Origin: an uncultured Limosilactobacillus sp.
Lineage (GTDB): Bacteria > Bacillota > Bacilli > Lactobacillales > Lactobacillaceae
Direction of reading: 5' to 3'
Length of the DNA: 64,000 nt
Assembly: GCF_934202705.1 (NCBI RefSeq)
Contig: NZ_CAKPYE010000003.1
Span: 124,001 to 188,000, forward strand
Both the position numbers and the translations under genes were made by a program. Of this stretch, positions 58,316 through 64,000 are shown piece after piece (within the stretch, counting starts at the first letter, position 1; each line of letters begins with the position of its first letter). The notes under the pieces were generated by a model. The model searched no databases and was not told the DNA's origin. It was given only the letters and a program-made list of their open reading frames with translations.

Positions 58316-60904
58316 CTAGTTACGCTTCTTGTTTACACCAATAAGGCCAAACATACCTAATAAGGTTGCTGCACCTAAGCCCATTACCGCCAAGTTATCG
58401 TTATTACCAGTTTGTGGTAATGCCTTAGTGTTGTTATTAGCTTGTTGAGCCTTGTAAGCTTCCCGGGTCATGACTGGTTGATCAGTACTCTTGACTGCTT
58501 GACCATTTACAACTTTCCAACCAGCAATGACGTTCCCATTAGCGTCAACCACTTGGTTATTAACCACCTTAGCACCTGCTGGTAATTGCGTAGCAGCATT
58601 GTGGTCAGTTGACTTGTTATCAGTTGGTGTGGTTGGGTTAGTTGATGGTTGGTTATTATGGTCATCAGATGGTGTGTTAACACTAACCACTGGCGTATTA
58701 TTAGTTTCATCTTGATCACCAATAGTGTAGCTAACGCCATCCATAGCCAACTTGTAACCAGCTGGAATATTCAGTTGACTACCACTGAAGGTATCGCCTT
58801 GCTTACCAGTAAAGGTTTGCGTACCGACAACCTTGGTAATTTCCTTACCATCTGGTGCATAGCCAGTAACTTCAATATAGTGCACCGTCAAAGTATGTTC
58901 AGTTGCCGTTGGCTTGGTAGGATTAGTGGTATGCGTATCATCACCAGTATTTGGCTTCGTTGGGTCAGTTGATGGAGTAGTTTGCTTGGCGGCAACTACT
59001 AAGACGCCTGGGACATTAAAGGCTTGAGATTTAGTACCATCTGGGAAGTCTAAGATAACTTCTTCATCATAAGTTCCAGCGGTTTGCGCATCCTTTTGGA
59101 CCTTAGCAGGATCAGCCCATTCAACCTTGGTACCTTCTGGGTAGGTACCGTTGGTTTGTGCCAAGACCATGAACATTGCTGCGGAAGCGGTGTTAGCATT
59201 TGTGTCCTTAATAAAGGCGTCATCAGCCAGCTTTGGTGCCGGAATATTAGTATCACCAGCCGTCACATTGACCTTCATTACTAAACTAGGGTCAAGGTTA
59301 GTGTACTTTTCGTTATCCTTCTTGGTTTCAACTGGAGTTTGACCGCCCTTGTTCAGGTTATCCAAGGCTGTTTGGTCTTGGGCAATGACAACCTTCAAGT
59401 CTTTAATGTCATTGTTCAGTTGGTCTAACTTGCTTTGGTTAGTACTGATTTGGTCATTCAAATCGGTTAACTTAGCATTGTGCTTAGTAGTAGAATCAGC
59501 TAACTTAGTTTGTTCATCACTACTAATCTTGCTCTTTTGATTATTCAAATCATTCAATTGTGATTGCAAAGTATTAACTTGATTTTGCTTAGCAATTAAT
59601 GATTGATTAAGACTAGCTAATTGATCCTTTAACTGATTAATCTTAGCTGTATTATCTACTGTTATTGTAGATCCCTTAGTTGGTCCCATTGCAGCATAGC
59701 TATTAATAGTATTAGTTACCAAATCATTTGACTTATCAGCGTCAGTTGCATAAGTTGTATCAAATGTCATTAAGTAGTAACCATTATCAAGTAACTTAAA
59801 GCCAAAGGCTGCATTGTAATTACCATTATCTAAGAAATTATCACGATGGCCCCAATCACTATCAGCATCAGCCATTAACATACTTGAAATTGAATCATTA
59901 GCATTATAAAGTAATGACATCATATTATCGCCATTATTTGTAGATACAAATGCTAAGTTTTCAGAATGCCAATTACCTAATGCTGCATCCATATCAGATT
60001 CATTATGGTTAAGATTTGCAGCCGATGATTGTTGTGCACGAGCCATTGCACGTTTGAATTGATCTTCAGTCATTACAAATGGTGCAAGGCCACGTTGTTC
60101 ACGTGCATGATTTAATTCATTAAGAAGTAAAATTGATAATTCACGCATCTGATTTTCGGTCATACCTGTATTAGTATTTACCTGATCAATATCTGAATAT
60201 GCATTATAATCATTAGTAAAATCGATAGGAGCTGTTACACCATGATTTGTTGTTTTATTATTATCAGGACTAATATAAATATTTTGTGGAATAGCTTTCT
60301 TATTCCAACTAGATGCTGATTGTTCATCACTATAATAATTATCCCAAAGATCATTACGTGCAGCATTTTCAAGTAATGACTTAGACTTATCAATTTGGCC
60401 ATTAGGTACATTTACAATATTACTATCAGTAGATGTAGTAGTACCTTGAGCCTTTTGAAGATCACTAATTTGAGAATTTACATTGTTAATTTGAGATTGA
60501 GTATTAGATACATCTTGCTTAGCTCCTTCTAAAGATGTATTAACCCCATTAATTTGACTATCAACAGACGTTGCCTTATCAGCAGCGTCTTTTTTGATTT
60601 GGGCTTGTTCATTTTGATAGTTAGTGTTTTCGTCATTGACTTGACTCTTGTAACCATCAATCTTGCTTTGTAGGTTAGCAGCTTGGCTGGCCTTATCGCT
60701 AACTTGCTGCTGCTTATCTTGAATGTCCTTTTGCAGAGTAGCTTTTTGTTGATCAGTTGTTTGTGATTCACTAGTGGTGTTAGTAACTAGTGTAGCGTCA
60801 GCATGCGCCGTAGTCGTAGCCATAGTTGTACCAGCAGCTAAGGCCATGATAGTAGCGGTCATCCATAATTTACCAGATTTGTAGAGCTTCTTATGTTCTT
60901 TCAT
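58316..60904 (-). CDS. SEC10/PgrA-type LPQTG surface protein with CAP-like domain
   Basis: The 862-residue protein has a KxYKxGKxW signal (KLYKSGKLW, residues 7-15) and a cleavage region near ATTTAHA (about 37). A coiled coil runs to about residue 160. A CAP/SCP-like domain at about 245-400 contains LLLNELNHAREQRGLAPF, SENLAF and GHRDNFLD. A second coiled coil (about 420-520), two beta-rich domains and LPQTGNNDNLAVMG with a basic tail follow. This order fits the SEC10/PgrA surface-exclusion family first known from enterococcal conjugative plasmids, where it reduces uptake of related plasmids. Here it is cargo of element 2. The ATG at 60904 has GGGGGAG upstream. Adhesion is an alternative role. 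Confidence 0.88.
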   Translation of the reverse strand: MKEHKKLYKSGKLWMTATIMALAAGTTMATTTAHADATLVTNTTSESQTTDQQKATLQKDIQDKQQQVSDKASQAANLQSKIDGYKSQVNDENTNYQNEQAQIKKDAADKATSVDSQINGVNTSLEGAKQDVSNTQSQINNVNSQISDLQKAQGTTTSTDSNIVNVPNGQIDKSKSLLENAARNDLWDNYYSDEQSASSWNKKAIPQNIYISPDNNKTTNHGVTAPIDFTNDYNAYSDIDQVNTNTGMTENQMRELSILLLNELNHAREQRGLAPFVMTEDQFKRAMARAQQSSAANLNHNESDMDAALGNWHSENLAFVSTNNGDNMMSLLYNANDSISSMLMADADSDWGHRDNFLDNGNYNAAFGFKLLDNGYYLMTFDTTYATDADKSNDLVTNTINSYAAMGPTKGSTITVDNTAKINQLKDQLASLNQSLIAKQNQVNTLQSQLNDLNNQKSKISSDEQTKLADSTTKHNAKLTDLNDQISTNQSKLDQLNNDIKDLKVVIAQDQTALDNLNKGGQTPVETKKDNEKYTNLDPSLVMKVNVTAGDTNIPAPKLADDAFIKDTNANTASAAMFMVLAQTNGTYPEGTKVEWADPAKVQKDAQTAGTYDEEVILDFPDGTKSQAFNVPGVLVVAAKQTTPSTDPTKPNTGDDTHTTNPTKPTATEHTLTVHYIEVTGYAPDGKEITKVVGTQTFTGKQGDTFSGSQLNIPAGYKLAMDGVSYTIGDQDETNNTPVVSVNTPSDDHNNQPSTNPTTPTDNKSTDHNAATQLPAGAKVVNNQVVDANGNVIAGWKVVNGQAVKSTDQPVMTREAYKAQQANNNTKALPQTGNNDNLAVMGLGAATLLGMFGLIGVNKKRN

Positions 60905-60972
60905 TTCTGATTACTCCCCCTATAGTTAAGTAGTAAACGTCTTATTAACGGTAACTATTGTACACTTTTTGT

Positions 60973-60980
60973 CCCCCCCC
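60973..60980 (-). promoter_or_regulatory. G8 tract in the adhesin promoter region
   Basis: Eight C on the + strand (eight G in the adhesin's sense) lie about 12 bases upstream of a TACAAT -10. Slippage would change the distance to any -35 element, such as TTCAAT upstream. It is a candidate phase-variation switch. Confidence 0.5.
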
Positions 60981-61163
60981 GGTGCATTGAACGGTCATAT
61001 GATTCATTCAATGGAAATAGTTGAGGTAATTCCTAAAACACCTAATATGATAACACAAAAGTAACTCACTTGATATAGTTTTATATCTCAGTTGTGCATT
61101 ATAATTATTGGTTCTCTTCAATATTCTGGAACTAACGAATATGAAATGAGGACTAATATACTA

Positions 61164-61502
61164 ATGGATAACGTTGGATTCAATATTGCGGAGCGAAGGC
61201 GTGAACTTAAAATAACTCAAGAAGAGCTTTCTAACCGGGCAGACATTTCAACTAATTATGTTTCCAGATTAGAAAGAGGAGAAGTACAACATATTAGAGC
61301 AGAAACACTAGCAAAAATTGCGGTGGCTCTTGATACCACCATGGATGCTCTCTTTAATGGCAAAAGTGATTCTGGTCGAAAACGAGTTGCGGGTAAATAT
61401 GAAAAGCAACTTTATAATACCCTAAATCAATTAGATCAAGGAACCGCAGAAGAAGTTTCTAAAAGTATCTTGAAATTAATGAATACTAAATTGAATAGCT
61501 AA
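61164..61502 (+). CDS. XRE-family helix-turn-helix regulator
   Basis: The 112-residue protein begins MDNVGFNIAERRRELKITQE and has a classic Xre domain to about residue 65 (LSNRADISTNYVSRLERGEV, then TLAKIAVALDTTMDALF). A helical C-terminus follows with LNQLDQGTAEEVSKSILKLM. I prefer the ATG at 61164, where a GAGGA site is nearby, over upstream starts. It is divergent from the SEC10/PgrA gene across 260 bp that include the G8 tract, so it may control that gene. It ends at the hairpin at 61507. Confidence 0.85.
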   Translation: MDNVGFNIAERRRELKITQEELSNRADISTNYVSRLERGEVQHIRAETLAKIAVALDTTMDALFNGKSDSGRKRVAGKYEKQLYNTLNQLDQGTAEEVSKSILKLMNTKLNS

Positions 61503-61504
61503 TT

Positions 61505-61889
61505 AAGGTACTAGGCTTTATTATTTAAAGACCTGGTACTTTTATTATCATTAGTACCGGGCTTGAGAAATTTTTAGTCAGATACTCAATAGAAATGCTC
61601 CCTATTTCGTCCAGTTAGGTCCGTATGGCGTTTTAATATAGTTGGTTATCAAATTACTACCCCTAATATAAAAAAGTACCAGACTTCGCTTTTTGGAAGC
61701 CCGGTACTAAATTAAATTGATGATGGATTTGGTACATAGCTTAATAATTGCGAAGCCCTGTACTAAAACTATTTTGTGTTGTCTCTACCTATATGACACC
61801 CTATATCTTATATTATTGAGTATTAGCCCCAAAATATGACTACTATGTTAATTAGTACCGGGTCTGATTATTTTTTGACCAGATACCAT
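61505..61889. repeat. family of GTACC-GGCTT hairpins
   Basis: Five related segments occur at about 61507-61540, 61552-61587, 61675-61708, 61752-61767 (half) and 61853-61889. Each full one has AGTACCxGGCTT on one side and AAGxCCxGGTACT on the other. The first can act as the terminator of the XRE gene. Confidence 0.6.
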
Positions 61890-62201
61890 ATGCAAGGCAA
61901 TAAAGGCAACAAAAAAGACTGGTATCAAAGACCAGTCTATACTCTTATTATATAGGTTCAAATCCTTTCTTAAACGAACAAGATTCGAGGCATAACGCCA
62001 AGTATTTAGGGAACAATGAGTAGTGTTTAATCCGTTTGGGTAAACCATTTAAATCACTATCATTTATCTTACCAAGGAACTACCAAACCTGTATCATTAT
62101 ATTATCACAATAATATTTATAATGCAAATAAATTTTATAATATATTGTAATCTAAATCACTTTTCCTTAAACTAAATTAAACAACTCAAAACTTAGTATC
62201 T
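61890..62201. other. degraded intergenic DNA with a gene fragment
   Basis: On the minus strand, codons upstream of a TAA at 61948 read LGKINDSDLNGLPKRIKHYS and then FPKYLALCLESCSFKKGFEP, which looks like a real C-terminus without a start. A hairpin GACTGGT/ACCAGTC with a minus-strand T-run follows at about 61912-61932. No family is recognised and no complete gene is present. Confidence 0.4.
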
Positions 62202-62500
62202 TAACACGTTTTAACACGCGATCAGGCTTGATATATCAATATTTCTAAGACTTCAAGCTTCCAAAAATTTATTTCAACATCATCACGTGTTAAGAAACGT
62301 GTTAAAACACCTACCAAAAGTACCACAAAAAAGCCTGTACTAGCAACGTTAAACGCTGTTAATACAGGCTTTTCACTCTTATAAAATGCTGACTAGAGTC
62401 GCTGTTTTGTAGTAGCTTAGGTATTGATACAACAGTATTCGACTCTAGATGTGTTAAGTTTTTGTGTTAATTCGATGGTCAGAAACTATGGTCAAAAGCT
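62202..62500. repeat. att junction C, between elements 2 and 3
   Basis: The left arm has TTAACACGTTTTAACACGCG, then CGTGTTAAGAAACGTGTTAAA about 95 bp on, and a terminator-like hairpin (GCCTGTACTAGCAACG ... CGCTGTTAATACAGGC). The core GCTGACTAGAG is at 62387-62397. The right arm is TCGCTGTTTTGTAGTAGC and TGTGTTAAGTTTTTGTGTTAA. The core variant matches junction A; the arm layout matches B and D. Confidence 0.8.
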
Positions 62501-62606
62501 GGTGTGACGGGAAAGTAGAAGTATCTATTCCTAATTTGAGATTCTCTTCTAGCTTCCTGTTTTGTGGTAATCTAAGTATGTATTTAACAAAGGTTGGAGG
62601 ACTATC

Positions 62607-63407
62607 ATGATTAAAAAATACTTTTTTACTATTGTACCTATAATAATATCATTATTCAGCTTATATTATACACATCGTGTGGATCAGAGAACAAGGTATG
62701 ACGAAAAACCATCATTCAATATTGTACAAAATTTATGGAATCCTTCAGAGCCATCATTTACTTTTGTAAATGAATCCACTAAGAAGTTAGCACAACCGCC
62801 TTATCATACTTATTTATTAATGATTCCCAGCAAAATTTATTGGAAAGCTGACAAGAAAATCTACAGTAATTTAATTCTTTCTCCTATCTCATACCAAGTG
62901 ATAACGAAACAAACTGATTCTTTTAAGACAACTGGAGATATCGAGACTTCATATCTTCCTAAGGAATTTTTTGCCAAAAAAGGAAGTCGCGATATTATTG
63001 AGAGTAAAGAAATCAGCTTAAACAATTCTTTAAAGGCTAAAGTTGTAACATACCCCATGATAGTTATTTATTGCAAAGGTAGCTATCGCTATAGTGGAGA
63101 GAAAAGATTACATAGTATTAACTTTTTATCAACACCTATAGATAAGATCAACCTCTCGTCAACGGATTCAAAAAATCTAAATAGTTATATTCGTGATAAT
63201 TCCAATTTGGAACTTAAAGTCATTAAAAATCAAAGTATCTATCAAACAGCTAACGATAATATTTCCAAAAGATTCAATGAACTAGTCCAAAATGGAGCCA
63301 AAAGTGATAAAGATGGATACTTTATTGGAGCAAAAAAAGGCGGGTATGGTTTTATACTTAAAAAAATCAATTATTTAATTTCTCCTCACGATCCAATAGA
63401 TGATTAA
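62607..63407 (+). CDS. membrane-anchored protein of unknown function, sole cargo of element 3
   Basis: The 266-residue protein has one N-terminal helix (YFFTIVPIIISLFSLYYT) and an outward or cytoplasmic beta-rich domain with WNPSEPSFTFVNESTKK, then SYLPKEFFAKKGSRDII. It ends in a Lys/Gly-rich segment (IGAKKGGYGFILKK). I do not recognise the family. The DNA is clearly more AT-rich than the chromosome part of the window. The gene has an AGGTTGGAGG-like site before the ATG and fills almost all the space between junctions C and D. Single membrane-anchored orphans in such places are often defence or exclusion factors, but there is no direct evidence here. Confidence 0.75.
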   Translation: MIKKYFFTIVPIIISLFSLYYTHRVDQRTRYDEKPSFNIVQNLWNPSEPSFTFVNESTKKLAQPPYHTYLLMIPSKIYWKADKKIYSNLILSPISYQVITKQTDSFKTTGDIETSYLPKEFFAKKGSRDIIESKEISLNNSLKAKVVTYPMIVIYCKGSYRYSGEKRLHSINFLSTPIDKINLSSTDSKNLNSYIRDNSNLELKVIKNQSIYQTANDNISKRFNELVQNGAKSDKDGYFIGAKKGGYGFILKKINYLISPHDPIDD

Positions 63408-63426
63408 GATAATTCAGCTCATCAAA

Positions 63427-63626
63427 TTTAACACATTTTAACACGCGACTATCCTTGCTACATCAGCCATCCGAGCACTTCAACTGCTTAAAAACCGCCT
63501 ACCAGCAACCGCCCGTGTTAACAAACGTGTTAAAGCAACGCCATTTAGACAACGAAAAAAGCCTGTAACACCAACGAAAAACGCTGGTATTACAGGCTTC
63601 TGTGTTCTTTGTAGTGCTCACTAAAG
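63427..63626. repeat. att junction D: right end of the array at tRNA-Thr
   Basis: The left arm holds TTAACACATTTTAACACGCG and CGTGTTAACAAACGTGTTAAA, then a tRNA terminator hairpin. The core GCTCACTAAAG (63616-63626) is the 3' end of the tRNA-Thr gene itself. To the right is only tRNA sequence, so this is the chromosomal boundary. Confidence 0.8.
63559..63600 (-). terminator. terminator of tRNA-Thr
   Basis: Arms GCCTGTAACACCA and TGGTATTACAGGC, with a minus-strand T-run, lie 15 bases beyond the tRNA 3' end. The hairpin is also part of the att left arm copied at B and C. Confidence 0.85.
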
Positions 63627-63687
63627 GATTCGAACCTTCGACCTCATCATTACTAATGACGTGCTCTGCCAACTGAGCTAAGTGAGC
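63615..63687 (-). tRNA. tRNA-Thr with anticodon AGU
   Basis: The 73-nt minus-strand RNA folds into a full cloverleaf: acceptor GCTCACT/AGTGAGC, D-arm GCTC/GAGC, anticodon stem CGTCA/TGATG with loop TTAGTAA, T-arm GAAGG TTCGAAT CCTTT and discriminator A. The anticodon AGT reads ACU and, if A34 is deaminated to inosine, also ACC and ACA. CCA is not encoded. Its 3' end is the integration site of the island. Confidence 0.95.
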
Positions 63688-63764
63688 ATCAGTATCAATC
63701 AACAAAAAATAGTATATCAAATTGCGAATTAAAAGGGAACCCCTAATTTCAAAATAAACTCAAA

Positions 63765-63789
63765 AATCTCACGGTAAAACCGTGAGATT
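63765..63789 (-). terminator. terminator of the 63794 gene
   Basis: A perfect hairpin AATCTCACGGT/ACCGTGAGATT with a minus-strand T-run lies 5 bp beyond the stop codon. Confidence 0.9.
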
Positions 63790-63793
63790 AGTT

Positions 63794-64000
63794 TCAGTTC
63801 TTTAATTGCTGATGTTCTTGACACATTTGGGTTACGCACTTTTTCATTTCCGTAATATCTAAGACGCTTTCCGCAAATTCCTTGCGCACCAATTCATCTG
63901 GTAAGTATTCATCATACTTATCAAACACCGGGACTTCCTTTGGATAAACTAAATCCATTGGATTAAAATCTTTTGCGGCTTCATCACCAACGATTTGGAA
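63794..64000 (-). CDS. C-terminal end of an unidentified protein (runs off the window)
   Basis: The last 68 codons of a minus-strand gene are visible. They read FQIVGDEAAKDFNPMDLVYP, then VPVFDKYDEYLPDELVRKEF and a helical end with ITEMKKCVTQMCQEHQQLKN, followed by TGA at 63794. The acidic, well-folded-looking sequence and the strong terminator show it is a real chromosomal gene beyond the island. I cannot name the family from this piece. Confidence 0.8.
   Translation of the reverse strand, partial: FQIVGDEAAKDFNPMDLVYPKEVPVFDKYDEYLPDELVRKEFAESVLDITEMKKCVTQMCQEHQQLKN

Noticed and set aside
61848..62048. 66-codon minus-strand frame starting MVYPNGLN
   Set aside because: No ribosome site, it crosses a terminator hairpin, and another frame in the same place reads more like protein.
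40800..63626. Intact prophage or conjugative element
   Set aside because: No capsid, tail, terminase, lysis, relaxase, coupling protein or type IV secretion gene is visible.

Overview
The window comes from a Gram-positive lactic acid bacterium, most likely a host-associated Limosilactobacillus of the L. reuteri group. This rests on several very large MUB/MucBP-type surface proteins with YSIRK signals and LPQTG anchors, an OpuC-like osmoprotectant importer, a SEC10/PgrA-type surface protein with a KxYKxGKxW signal, and moderate GC with strong AGGAGG ribosome sites. The species is an inference.

Region 1 (1-31.1 kb) is an adhesin cluster. A Rib-repeat protein (1-3588) runs off the left edge and is cut by one in-frame TGA. 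A small PepSY protein (3956-4504) is the only gene there on the + strand. Next come a 7-kb MucBP adhesin split by a frameshift (4578-11655) and three intact LPQTG adhesins (11858-15769, 18948-25109, 25321-31128). A MacB-like ABC exporter operon (15918-18794) sits between them. The adhesin genes mostly end at their own hairpin terminators and share long internal repeats, so they look like products of duplication.

Region 2 (31.4-40.6 kb) is ordinary chromosomal backbone. It holds a frameshifted membrane protein, a four-gene osmoprotectant ABC importer, an Rrf2 regulator with a partner NAD(P)-binding reductase, a medium-chain reductase, a VOC protein, an Lrp-type regulator, an XRE/membrane protein pair and a small membrane protein.

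Region 3 (40.8-63.63 kb) is a tandem array of integrated elements in the 3' end of a tRNA-Thr gene (63615-63687, minus). Four related junctions (cores at 40800, 44385, 62387 and 63616) carry lambda-like arm sites built on CGTGTTAA, and they delimit three elements. Element 1 (3.6 kb) has an alpha/beta hydrolase with a TetR regulator plus decayed integrase and mazE pieces. Element 2 (18 kb) has Fic, MazEF, an integrase, an excisionase-like protein, an SF3-type helicase, an iteron-rich presumptive origin with a structured RNA, a serine recombinase, a degenerate DnaQ-like protein and the SEC10/PgrA adhesin. Element 3 (1.2 kb) carries one membrane-anchored protein of unknown function. I see no relaxase, type IV secretion or phage structural genes, so the elements look like satellites or mobilisable islands that could share the single intact integrase.

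The island also holds small signals that ordinary gene calling would miss. These are a divergent candidate type I toxin-antitoxin pair with 16 nt of perfect antisense complementarity (40977-41346), two related small RNAs, a dispersed palindrome family, a 49-bp tandem array and a 33-codon gene beside fic. The last 207 bases are the 3' end of an unidentified minus-strand gene.
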